A stretch of 64,000 bases of DNA from Photorhabdus laumondii subsp. laumondii. GTDB taxonomy: Bacteria > Pseudomonadota > Gammaproteobacteria > Enterobacterales > Enterobacteriaceae. Made by a program: the position numbers and the translations under genes. Positions within the stretch are counted from its first letter, which is position 1, and every line of letters begins with the position of its first letter. The notes beneath the pieces are model-generated. The model had not been told where the DNA came from, ran no database searches, and worked only from the letters and a program-made list of their open reading frames with translations. Where the stretch lies: assembly GCF_003343245.1 (NCBI RefSeq), contig NZ_CP024901.1:248001-312000 (forward strand). Reading direction: 5' to 3'. Positions 53,673-64,000 of the stretch are shown here, one piece after another.

Positions 53673-54124
53673 GCGCGACCCTGTACAATGCGTTTACGCA
53701 AGGCTTCACGTTTGGCGGCAAATTTGGCCTTGACATCAGTGTGAGGGATACCCGGTCCGGGTTCATCTATGGCTTGCTGCACCTGCTCACGAAACCACGC
53801 ATCATATGCAGCAGCCTCGTGGGTACGCTTGAGCGCTTCGGCACGATCTGGCCTGCGCGTTGAGGTATTGGGGGGAGCGGGGGCGTAGTTTGATGAATCC
53901 ACGTCGAAGCGGGCAATGCCAATTTTTTTAAGGTAGGAAACCAGCGTTTCGAACTTGCGGAATAGCCGCACATTGCGGCTGCGCTGTGCGGCCAGTGGTC
54001 GCTCGTGCATTCCATAGCGTACCATCACGGCCCAGCCACCTGGCTGGCCTACGATGTGCGCTCCTTTAACGGCTCCGGCCTCCACTAGATGTGATAGGGT
54101 GCCGTGGTCGATAGTTTCAGCCAT
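53669..54124 (-). CDS. Antitoxin with PaaA-like C-terminus and extra N-terminal domain
   Basis: A 151-aa partner of the ParE-like toxin. The C-terminal half (YDAWFREQVQQAIDEPGPGIPHTDVKAKFAAKREALRKR) resembles short antitoxins of the PaaA/stability-determinant type. The N-terminal 85 residues (VGQPGGWAVMVRYGMHERPLAAQRSRNVRLFRKFETLVSYLKKIGI) form an additional compact domain whose role I do not know; DNA binding is a guess. I use ATG 54124 with SD GAGGTGAC; five more codons are open upstream. 54140-54480 holds no gene. Confidence 0.78.
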   Translation of the reverse strand: MAETIDHGTLSHLVEAGAVKGAHIVGQPGGWAVMVRYGMHERPLAAQRSRNVRLFRKFETLVSYLKKIGIARFDVDSSNYAPAPPNTSTRRPDRAEALKRTHEAAAYDAWFREQVQQAIDEPGPGIPHTDVKAKFAAKREALRKRIVQGRA

Positions 54125-54550
54125 GTTGTCACCTCGCAATTTCTGAATATTTCACAATGTAGACTACTGTAATTTATAGAGCAAATTATAGTAAATTGCA
54201 AAGCGATTTATTATTTATCACCCAATAACTGAACGGAAAATAGGCAGTTTTCCTTGCCACATAAATGCCCCACAGTTTTTTATGCTCTCGCCCATTTTCG
54301 CGGGTTGCAGAAAATGCAAATACAGTGTCTAACCCCCTGACGGGCGATTGAATCGGGTCAATGAGGAAAATGGGTTGTATTAGGATTCATTATGAAAAGA
54401 ACAGACCCCATTATTTTCAATGAGGTTTGTCAGCGGTCTGAGATCCTTTTTAGGATACGAGCCTGAATTTTGGGTGGCATATTTAATATCGACCCTTGAA
54501 CTTATCGTATGTGATAAGTTTATCGGTTATTAAACCTCTGTCTTCGATGA

Positions 54551-57129
<2,579 letters not shown>

Positions 57130-57262
57130 AGAAATGAAATGTACGTAGCATAAAAAAGTAAGAGTAATGTCGAAGTGGTAAAGTCTCGACTGAAATTTTT
57201 TAGTTCCATCCATTTCGGATTAATATTATTTATCCGAAAAAACCTGATGCAAGGATAATAAA

Positions 57263-58552
57263 ATGGCCTTTCAGGAACGGCAAATCACGTTAGATAACCG
57301 TAGCCACCAGCTTACTAATATTAATGTCTGGACACCAGACAGCCAATGGTTAGCTTATGATGTTCGTCCCAACGGTGCTTCTTTTACTGGTTTAACGATA
57401 GAAAAAATTCATGTGCAGAGTGGAAAAACAGAAATTATCTATCAGGCAAAGGAGGGCGCTCATGTTGGCGTGGTGACAGTCAGCCCAACAGAACCTGTCC
57501 GATATGCGTTTATTCATGGGCCAGAATGCCCAGATGAGCAATGGCACTATGACTTTCATCACCGTCGGGGCGTCATTGTCAGTGAGGATTCTTCGGGAAA
57601 AGCGGTTACGCTGGATGCAATGGATATTACTGCCCCTTATACCCCGGGAGCGTTGCGCGGAGGCAGTCACGTTCATGTATTCAGCCCGGATGGTAGCCGT
57701 CTAAGTTTTACTTATAACGACCATGTTATGCATAAGCTTGATCCAGCGCTGGATTTGCGCAATATCGCCGTGGCTGTGCCCCTCAAACCAGTTGAACCAC
57801 CTAAGCACCATCCCCGTGAATATGATGGTAGCTATTTCTCCGTTGTGGTTAGTACTACTACTTTCCGGCCGGAGCCGGGCAGTGATGATATTAACCGCGC
57901 CTATGAAGAGTGTTGGGTAGGTCAAGCAGGATATCGTAAAGCGGATGGTAATTGGCAGCGTTGGGCATTGGCATTTATTGGCGATACTATTTCTGCAACA
58001 GGGGAAAAAGTACCGGAAGTCTATATCGTTGATTTACCTGAACAGGATGCTGATTATGCGATAGCAGGGGAAAAACCGCTGCAAGGTACGGAAACAACGT
58101 TACCTGCGCCGCCTGCCAGTGTAATGCAGCGTCGTTTGACATTGACCAGCCACAAACGCTGGCCGGGAGTCGTGAATAACCCGCGTCACTGGTTGCGTGT
58201 TTCACCGAATGGTGAACAGATTGGTTTTCTAATGAAAGATGATAATGGTATTGTGCAATTGTGGACAATATCGCCAAATGGTGGCGAGCTCCGTCAAATA
58301 ACTCAGAGTTACTGTGGCATTCAATCTGCTTTTAGTTGGGAAAATAGCGGTCAGTTTGTTGCTTTTATTTGTGATAACAGTGTGATGCTGTGCGATGTAC
58401 AAAATGGTCAGATGCAACGTTTGACAAAGCGTACAGAAAAAGCGCCTGCTGCGGATGCGGTGGTGATTTCACCGGATAGTCATCATATTGCATTTATGCG
58501 TGAAGTCGATGGTTATATGCAAATTTTCCTGGTGGAAACCGGATTGAAATAA
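57263..58552 (+). CDS. yidR: TolB/WD40-like beta-propeller protein YidR
   Basis: A 429-aa DUF3748-family protein matching E. coli YidR from NRSHQLTNINVWTPDSQWLAYDVRPNGASFTG to the end. Repeated S-(D/N)-(G/S)...F/W patterns (FSPDGSRLSFTYND, VSPNGEQIGFLMKDDNGIVQLW, ISPDSHHIAFMREVDG) are typical of TolB-like propeller blades. There is no signal peptide, unlike TolB, so a cytosolic location is likely. Function unknown. E. coli yidR is next to yidQ, as here. Confidence 0.9.
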   Translation: MAFQERQITLDNRSHQLTNINVWTPDSQWLAYDVRPNGASFTGLTIEKIHVQSGKTEIIYQAKEGAHVGVVTVSPTEPVRYAFIHGPECPDEQWHYDFHHRRGVIVSEDSSGKAVTLDAMDITAPYTPGALRGGSHVHVFSPDGSRLSFTYNDHVMHKLDPALDLRNIAVAVPLKPVEPPKHHPREYDGSYFSVVVSTTTFRPEPGSDDINRAYEECWVGQAGYRKADGNWQRWALAFIGDTISATGEKVPEVYIVDLPEQDADYAIAGEKPLQGTETTLPAPPASVMQRRLTLTSHKRWPGVVNNPRHWLRVSPNGEQIGFLMKDDNGIVQLWTISPNGGELRQITQSYCGIQSAFSWENSGQFVAFICDNSVMLCDVQNGQMQRLTKRTEKAPAADAVVISPDSHHIAFMREVDGYMQIFLVETGLK

Positions 58553-58614
58553 ATATATTTGCCGTCAGTTCACTCTCCGCTGGTGGCAATAAATAAACCG
58601 GAACGGATTATCAA

Positions 58615-58935
58615 TTAATTGGTTTTGGTTTGACGCTGTGCTTTTTCTATTTTTTCAATTCGCTCTTTTGGTGAACTTGTTGATTGATCTTCGTCAGATT
58701 TTATATAGTCATAAGGTAATAAGAGAGTATCTAATAGCGCAGAAAAAGGCAGATCAATCGCGAGTAATGGTTTCATTACCCAACCCGTATCTTTGTCTTT
58801 TAACATTTCAATGTTAGCTTTAGCTCCGGGATAATAACCGCGGCTAGGCCCTGAATGTGTCATGATGCTGGTGCACCCGCTAATTAACAACCATCCTAAT
58901 GTGACGCAAAATAGAATTAATTTATTATTCTTCAT
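58615..58935 (-). CDS. yidQ: YceK/YidQ-family lipoprotein
   Basis: A 106-aa lipoprotein. ATG 58935 starts MKNNKLILFCVTLGWLLISGC with lipobox LISGC; cleavage before the Cys and lipidation are expected. The mature part contains RGYYPGAKANIEML and LLAIDLPFSALLDTLLLPYDYI, the YidQ/YceK signature. The residues after the lipid Cys (TS) give no inner-membrane retention signal, so outer-membrane sorting is likely. The upstream open frame to 59091 is not supported. Converges with yidR. Function unknown. Confidence 0.88.
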   Translation of the reverse strand: MKNNKLILFCVTLGWLLISGCTSIMTHSGPSRGYYPGAKANIEMLKDKDTGWVMKPLLAIDLPFSALLDTLLLPYDYIKSDEDQSTSSPKERIEKIEKAQRQTKTN

Positions 58936-59180
58936 TGGTTCTATCGATCTCGTATGGCTAAGCCGCTGAAATAGTTTGCTCTTGCATAAGCTTGTTGGGT
59001 AATTTTTATTTTCCCAAATCTCTTGATGAAGAGTTTTGACATCAATCACTATAATCAGGTTATACAACATTGACCATAGCCCTGATATCAAAAAGTCGTG
59101 AATTTTTTATGTAACAGGATTTTTTTCTGTTTTTTAATTAATAAAAAATAATGTACGTCATCATGATGATTTGGATAGTC

Positions 59181-59247
59181 TATACCCGTCATCTTTCAAG
59201 TTGCTTCTTTGTTAATGGCACTTGCTCACCCCGGTCACATCGTTATC
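59181..59247. repeat. ERIC element 8 (left half)
   Basis: TATACCCGTCATCTTTCAAG and TCACCCCGGTCACATCGTTATC match the ERIC left arm; the right arm is missing and the sequence breaks off before the yidE remnant. Confidence 0.8.
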
Positions 59248-59391
59248 GTGAGTGTTGTGCTCCTTTGGGGGGTGATAAATCCTTATAATTTGTGTGATTA
59301 ACTGCATCATGGCTATTTAATTTCTGACAGAATCAGTAAGTAAACAGAATTAATCTCCCGGTTTTTTAACTTTTGCTAAAGGAAACGGGTT

Positions 59392-59523
59392 ATGAGTGAT
59401 ATTGCTCTTACAGTGAGTATGTTGGCATTAGCGGCTGCATTTGGATTGTGGATTGGAAACTGTAAAATATATGAAGTTGGATTAGGTATTGGTGGTGCTT
59501 CTAACACTACCAATGATTCGTAA
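59392..59523 (+). pseudogene. yidE: Remnant of yidE (AspT/YidE-type transporter)
   Basis: A 43-codon frame whose first 35 residues ([20 protein letters not shown], then VGLGIGG) match the N-terminus of E. coli YidE, a membrane protein of about 550 aa. After the GLGIGG it ends in GASNTTNDS and a stop. The other ~500 codons are not in the window. In E. coli the order is yidR-yidQ-ibpA-ibpB-yidE; here ibpA and ibpB are also missing between yidQ and this stump, so a deletion took most of the segment. Confidence 0.8.
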
Positions 59524-59763
59524 ACTGAATAAGCAGTTTGGCATATCGGCTGCAAGTCTCATTAATGCGTAATGTACTCTTGCATTAGCCATCAGTAAAC
59601 GCACAAAAACACGCCTATTCGAGGCATTGGATTTAGAAATTTCTGATTGAATAGAGGCTGCTTAAGGAGAGTGGGCAAACAAGGCGTGTTTCTTTCTCTT
59701 CTTTATGCACAAAGCATTCTACAAATTCTGAAAATAATTATGTAAAGTCCTCGTTATCATTTT

Positions 59764-59793
59764 GCTCCTGCATTTCCGGGCAGGAGCTTTTTT
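59764..59793 (+). terminator. Rho-independent terminator without an obvious gene
   Basis: GCTCCTGC (59764-59771) and GCAGGAGC (59780-59787) with a following TTTTTT on the plus strand. No complete plus-strand gene precedes it: only the yidE stump and 240 bp of unassigned DNA. It may be the old yidE-region terminator or the end of a small RNA. Confidence 0.75.
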
Positions 59794-59822
59794 ACTATAT
59801 TGATTTAATTACTATATTGATT

Positions 59823-61076
59823 TCAGGCTGCTTGCTGATGTGCCCGCTCAATTTCTTCTGCCAAAATCGCAATCCCTTTGGCAATACTTTCCGGATCAGG
59901 AACATAATTCATACGCATGCATTCATGAGCATGCGGCCAGTCTTGTTCCAATCCGGGGAAGAAATAGTGACCTGGAACCATTAACACACCACGTTTTTTC
60001 AGTCTTTGATAAAGCGTTTCTGTGGTTATCGGCAGATTTTTAAACCACAGCCACAAAAAAATGGCACCTTCTGGTTTATGGATAAGGCAAAGTTCCGCCG
60101 GTAGATAACGACGGATAATCTGAATCACGTCTTGAACCCGTTGTTGATAGAACGGGCGGATAATTTCCTGTGACAAACGAAGCAGGTCATTGCGACGGAT
60201 CATTTCCAATGCCATTGCGGGGCCGACACCGCCCGGCGCAAGGCTGATGATACCATTCATGTTACTGACGGCATTGATGATTTTATCGTTAGCGATAATG
60301 ATTCCGCAGCGTGAACCGGGCAGCCCTAATTTGGATAGGCTCATGCACAGAATAGTATTAGGGTTCCACAATGGTGTAGCTTCGCTAAAAATAATACCCG
60401 GGAATGGCACGCCATAAGCATTATCAATGAGTAATGGAATCTGGTGTTGTTGAGCCAGATAATCTAGCCGTTGTAACTCTTCATCAGTGATAACGTTACC
60501 CGTTGGGTTGGTTGGGCGAGAAACACAGATCAGGCCAATATCTTCGGTAATATTGAGATGGTCAAAATCAACATGATATTTGAATTGGCCTTCTGGCAAG
60601 AATTCAATATTGGGTTTATTGGCAACAAATAAGCCTTCATCCAGCCCTGAGTCAGAATAACCAATATATTCCGGTGCTAGTGGAAACAGCACTTTGCGGA
60701 CAGAGCCATCTTCTCCGCGCCCAGCTAGCAGGTTAAATAGATAAAAGAACGCACTTTGGCTGCCATTGGTCAAGGCAATATTTTGTGTACCAATTTCCCA
60801 GCCAAGTTTTTCGCGCAGCATCTCTGCCAATGCTCGAATTAGCGTATCTTTACCCTGAGGGCCATCATAGTTGCATAGTGTTTCCGTGAGTTGGCCGCTT
60901 GCGACCATCTCTGTCAGTAATTGCTGAAAATAGTCATCCATTTCCGGGATATGTGCCGGATTACCACCACCCAGCATAATTGCACCAGGTGTCCGCAACC
61001 CTTGATTAAGGTCATTCATCAGGCGGGTTATACCTGCGTCTTGTGTAAACTTGTTACCGAATTGAGAAAAAATCAT
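59823..61076 (-). CDS. avtA: Valine-pyruvate aminotransferase
   Basis: AvtA interconverts valine plus pyruvate with 2-oxoisovalerate plus alanine, using PLP. The 417 aa align with E. coli AvtA throughout: GLRTPGAIMLGGGNPA near 28, LTNGSQSAFFYLFNL near 105, SRPTNPTGNV near 187, the PLP Lys in LCMSLSKLGLPGSRCG near 248 and GVLMVPGHYFFPGL near 366. A single gene; the 205 bp to tag are AT-rich with no feature. Confidence 0.96.
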   Translation of the reverse strand: MIFSQFGNKFTQDAGITRLMNDLNQGLRTPGAIMLGGGNPAHIPEMDDYFQQLLTEMVASGQLTETLCNYDGPQGKDTLIRALAEMLREKLGWEIGTQNIALTNGSQSAFFYLFNLLAGRGEDGSVRKVLFPLAPEYIGYSDSGLDEGLFVANKPNIEFLPEGQFKYHVDFDHLNITEDIGLICVSRPTNPTGNVITDEELQRLDYLAQQHQIPLLIDNAYGVPFPGIIFSEATPLWNPNTILCMSLSKLGLPGSRCGIIIANDKIINAVSNMNGIISLAPGGVGPAMALEMIRRNDLLRLSQEIIRPFYQQRVQDVIQIIRRYLPAELCLIHKPEGAIFLWLWFKNLPITTETLYQRLKKRGVLMVPGHYFFPGLEQDWPHAHECMRMNYVPDPESIAKGIAILAEEIERAHQQAA

Positions 61077-61281
61077 AGCCGTGTTCGTTGTCGGTGTGTT
61101 ATTTAAAGTAGAAGAAATAACACCATACCCTTCGTATTATCGAGGTGCAATCTGGAAAATTATGACTATTAATTATTTAATATGGCATTTAATTTAACAT
61201 TTAAAATAAAGAGCTAAATGTTTGGTTAATATCCAGTTTTATTATTGGTGTTAATCTTGAGACTATTGTAATTCACTGAAT

Positions 61282-61854
61282 TTATTTTCTACATAAACAG
61301 TCAGTTATATGGTCATTGACCAAGCCAGTTGCCTGCATAAATGCATAGCAAGTGGTACTGCCGATAAATTTAAACCCCCTTTTTTTCAGTGCTTGTGATA
61401 ACTCATCTGAAAGATCTGTTTTTATCGGCACCTCTGTGATGGTTTTCCACTGATTAATAATCGGTTTGTTATCAACAAAACGCCAGATAAAGGTGCTGAA
61501 TTCTTCACCCTGTTGTTGCATTTTAAGATATGCCCGCGCATTGTTGATAATAGCGTTAATTTTGGCGCGATTGCGGACAATAGCGGGATCAAGCATCAGC
61601 CGTGCCACATCATTTTCATCCATGACGGCAATTTTTACCGGGTCAAACTGATGAAAACATTTACGATAGCCTTCGCGTTTTTTCAGAATAGTCAGCCATG
61701 ATAGCCCAGATTGTTGCCCTTCCAGACAAATCATTTCAAACAACTTTTGGCTATCTTGTAGCGGTTTCCCCCATTCATTGTCGTGATAAGCCAGATATTG
61801 AGGATCAGAGGTAACCCAATGGCAGCGTGTTAATTCCATACGTGTTAATTCCAA
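61282..61854 (-). CDS. tag: DNA-3-methyladenine glycosylase I
   Basis: Tag removes 3-methyladenine from alkylated DNA. The 190-aa frame matches E. coli Tag: CHWVTSDPQYLAYHDNEWGKPLQDSQKLFEMICLEGQQSGLSW with the catalytic Glu in the LEGQQ/GLSW region, KKRGFKFIGSTTCYAFMQATGLVNDH and Cys/His residues that bind zinc (C near 11, H near 24, H and C at the C-terminus). The N-terminus reads MELTRMELTR: a 15-bp tandem duplication repeats the start, so translation may begin at either ATG (61854 or 61839). Confidence 0.95.
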   Translation of the reverse strand: MELTRMELTRCHWVTSDPQYLAYHDNEWGKPLQDSQKLFEMICLEGQQSGLSWLTILKKREGYRKCFHQFDPVKIAVMDENDVARLMLDPAIVRNRAKINAIINNARAYLKMQQQGEEFSTFIWRFVDNKPIINQWKTITEVPIKTDLSDELSQALKKRGFKFIGSTTCYAFMQATGLVNDHITDCLCRK

Positions 61855-62050
61855 TAGTCGTTACTTTCAGTATGAGTGGTTGGTCATTGACAGTACCTTA
61901 ACTGTATAGATATACAAGTAAAATAACCAAATTGAGATTTTTTTATTTCAAGGCGAAATTAAGAGCGAATTCAGTGCTGTATATCTTAAAGTCAAAGGGT
62001 ATACTGGCCTACTTCCTTTCAAATTCATATGTATCGCGTGCGGATCCAAC

Positions 62051-62965
62051 ATGCAAAAGTTTGATACCAAGACCTTTCAGGGGCTGATCCTGACATTACA
62101 GGATTATTGGGCGCGCCAGGGCTGCACCATTGTCCAACCACTGGACATGGAAGTTGGCGCGGGTACTTCTCATCCCATAACTTGCCTGCGTGCACTTGGC
62201 CCGGAGCCAATTGCTGCTGCTTATGTACAACCTTCTCGCCGTCCGACCGATGGCCGTTATGGTGAAAACCCTAACCGTTTACAGCATTACTATCAGTTTC
62301 AGGTCATTATTAAACCATCCCCAGACAATATTCAGGAATTGTATCTGGATTCTCTGAAGGCGCTAGGGTTAGACCCGACGGTTCATGACATCCGTTTTGT
62401 TGAAGATAACTGGGAAAACCCAACGTTAGGCGCTTGGGGATTGGGTTGGGAAGTGTGGCTTAACGGGATGGAAGTGACTCAGTTTACTTACTTCCAACAG
62501 GTAGGTGGTCTTGAGTGTAAACCTGTCACGGGTGAAATCACTTACGGTCTTGAGCGTCTGGCAATGTATATCCAAGGCGTAGACAGTGTTTATGATCTGG
62601 TTTGGTGTGATGGCCCGCTGGGCAAAACCACCTATGGCGATATTTATCATCAAAATGAAGTGGAACAATCCACTTATAATTTTGAACATGCAGATGTTGA
62701 TTTCCTGTTTACCTGCTTCGAACAATATGAAAAAGAGGCTCAGGACCTGCTGGCATTAGAAACGCCGCTACCGTTGCCAGCTTATGAACGTATTCTCAAA
62801 GCGGGCCATACATTCAACTTGCTGGATGCCCGTAAAGCTATCTCGGTGACTGAACGCCAGCGTTATATCCTGCGTATTCGCACCCTGACCAAAGCTGTTG
62901 CCGAAGCATATTATGCCTCCCGCGAGGCGTTAGGCTTCCCTATGTGTAACAAGAATCAGAACTAA
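62051..62965 (+). CDS. glyQ: Glycyl-tRNA synthetase alpha subunit
   Basis: The 304-aa catalytic alpha subunit of the tetrameric bacterial GlyRS, which charges tRNA-Gly. It begins [20 protein letters not shown] and shows the class II motifs [52 protein letters not shown] (about 37-88) and [17 protein letters not shown]. glyS follows after 9 bp in the same operon. No riboswitch or T-box is evident upstream. Confidence 0.98.
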   Translation: MQKFDTKTFQGLILTLQDYWARQGCTIVQPLDMEVGAGTSHPITCLRALGPEPIAAAYVQPSRRPTDGRYGENPNRLQHYYQFQVIIKPSPDNIQELYLDSLKALGLDPTVHDIRFVEDNWENPTLGAWGLGWEVWLNGMEVTQFTYFQQVGGLECKPVTGEITYGLERLAMYIQGVDSVYDLVWCDGPLGKTTYGDIYHQNEVEQSTYNFEHADVDFLFTCFEQYEKEAQDLLALETPLPLPAYERILKAGHTFNLLDARKAISVTERQRYILRIRTLTKAVAEAYYASREALGFPMCNKNQN

Positions 62966-62974
62966 GAGGCTGTC

Positions 62975-64000
62975 ATGACTCAACAGACTTTCCTGGTGGA
63001 AATCGGCACAGAAGAGTTGCCGCCGAAGGCTCTTCGTTCATTAGCTGAAGCATTTGCTGCTAATTTTGCGGCGGAGTTGGATAACGCGAATTTAGCGTAT
63101 GGTGAAATCAGTTGGTTTGCCACGCCGCGTCGTCTGGCACTAAAAGTTGCTAATCTGGATGAGGCGCAAGCTGATCGTGAAGTCGAAAAACGCGGTCCAG
63201 CGATTGCTCAGGCATTTGATACTGAGGGTAAACCGACAAAAGCGGCTGAAGGTTGGGCTCGCGGTTGTGGTATCACGGCTGCTCAGGCTGAACGTTTAGT
63301 GACAGATAAAGGCGAATGGCTGTTGTATCGTGCGCTGGTTAAAGGCCGTAGTGTCAAAGAGTTGCTGGCGGCTATGGTTAACAGTGCACTAAATAAGTTG
63401 CCAATTCCTAAATTGATGCGTTGGAGCGATAAAGAGACTCAGTTTGCTCGCCCAGTTCATACCGTTACCATGTTGTTTGGTGATGAACTGATTGAAGGCG
63501 AAATTCTGGGTATTAAATCCGCACGTGTCATTCGTGGTCACCGCTTTATGGGTGAATCTGAATTTGCGATTGATAATGCAGAGCAGTATCCAGAGATTTT
63601 GCAGCAACGTGGTAGAGTGCTTGCAGATTATACAACCCGTAAGGTACTCATTAAGCAGGATGTAGAACAGGCGGCGATTAAGCTAGGCGGCGTTGCTGAT
63701 ATCAGTGACAGTTTACTGGAAGAGGTGACTTCATTGGTTGAATGGCCGGTTGTGCTGACAGCGAAATTTGAAGAGAAATTCCTTGAAGTGCCAGCCGAAG
63801 CATTGGTTTACACCATGAAAGGTGACCAGAAATACTTCCCGGTTTACGACAATGCGGGCAAATTGATGGCAAACTTTATCTTTGTTGCCAACATTGACTC
63901 TTCTGATCCACAACAAATCATTGACGGTAACGAGAAGGTGGTTCGTCCACGTTTGGCCGACGCAGAATTTTTCTTTAAGACGGATCGTAAACAGCGTCTG
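62975..64000 (+). CDS. glyS: Glycyl-tRNA synthetase beta subunit, 3' end outside window
   Basis: About 342 N-terminal residues are visible, from ATG 62975 (SD AAGAGG). The protein begins [20 protein letters not shown], typical of the beta subunit, with [24 protein letters not shown] and later [38 protein letters not shown]. It provides tRNA binding and is needed with GlyQ. The frame is open to the window end. Confidence 0.98.
   Translation, partial: MTQQTFLVEIGTEELPPKALRSLAEAFAANFAAELDNANLAYGEISWFATPRRLALKVANLDEAQADREVEKRGPAIAQAFDTEGKPTKAAEGWARGCGITAAQAERLVTDKGEWLLYRALVKGRSVKELLAAMVNSALNKLPIPKLMRWSDKETQFARPVHTVTMLFGDELIEGEILGIKSARVIRGHRFMGESEFAIDNAEQYPEILQQRGRVLADYTTRKVLIKQDVEQAAIKLGGVADISDSLLEEVTSLVEWPVVLTAKFEEKFLEVPAEALVYTMKGDQKYFPVYDNAGKLMANFIFVANIDSSDPQQIIDGNEKVVRPRLADAEFFFKTDRKQRL

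Noticed and set aside
61900..62050. Possible T-box or glycine riboswitch before glyQ
   Set aside because: No T-box sequence, specifier hairpin or glycine aptamer pattern could be found in the short leader.

Overview
The window is a piece of a gammaproteobacterial chromosome, most likely Photorhabdus (Morganellaceae). The housekeeping genes have enterobacterial sequence and order: glnG-glnL-glnA / typA, yihX-dtd-fabY, yicH, xanP / gltS, recG, spoT-rpoZ-gmk, ligB / yicG, yidR / yidQ, avtA, tag, glyQ-glyS. ERIC repeats are frequent, and a fimbrial operon sits behind an invertible promoter next to a FimB-like recombinase. That last arrangement is what I know as the mad (maternal adhesion) locus of Photorhabdus. 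The genus is an inference from these features; no search was run.

Layout. 1-18.6 kb is mostly core: the nitrogen operon with well preserved NtrC and sigma-54 sites, typA, a DsbB-like protein with a tiny membrane partner, a CstA-family transporter, yihX, dtd, fabY, a NUDIX hydrolase, yicH, an HpaB-type flavin monooxygenase without a visible reductase, xanP with a PurR box, and gltS. 18.6-26.3 kb is a scrambled accessory segment: a truncated and a complete Fic gene, a 316-bp direct repeat, a methyltransferase, a Phd/ParE pair whose toxin runs through an ERIC element, relBE, two small tandem paralogues, and gene remnants. 26.3-28.4 kb is recG. 28.9-40.6 kb is the fimbrial locus: recombinase, inverted-repeat switch, major pilin, three chaperones, minor pilins, usher, two-domain tip adhesin, a regulator and a membrane protein. 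It lies between recG and spoT, where E. coli has trmH. 40.5-43.6 kb is spoT-rpoZ-gmk.

43.6-54.5 kb is a second accessory block between gmk and ligB. It holds hicA and tnpB remnants, two RCC1-like repeat proteins, three stand-alone copies of the MadI receptor-binding domain without a pilin domain (two of them also without a signal peptide), a MITE-like element, an orphan XRE antitoxin and a GC-rich toxin-antitoxin pair. Homologous upstream DNA recurs in front of these genes, which suggests a block that grew by duplication. 54.8-64 kb returns to core genes, with a yidE remnant where E. coli has ibpAB-yidE, and ends inside glyS.

How it fits together. The fimbrial operon carries a full chaperone-usher kit and a tip adhesin. 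Its transcription should depend on the direction of a 258-bp segment, because the promoter's -35 lies in the repeat itself and its -10 in the segment. The spare adhesin domains 8-12 kb downstream could be a sequence reservoir for the tip adhesin or independent binding proteins. This link is the most interesting unexplained feature here.
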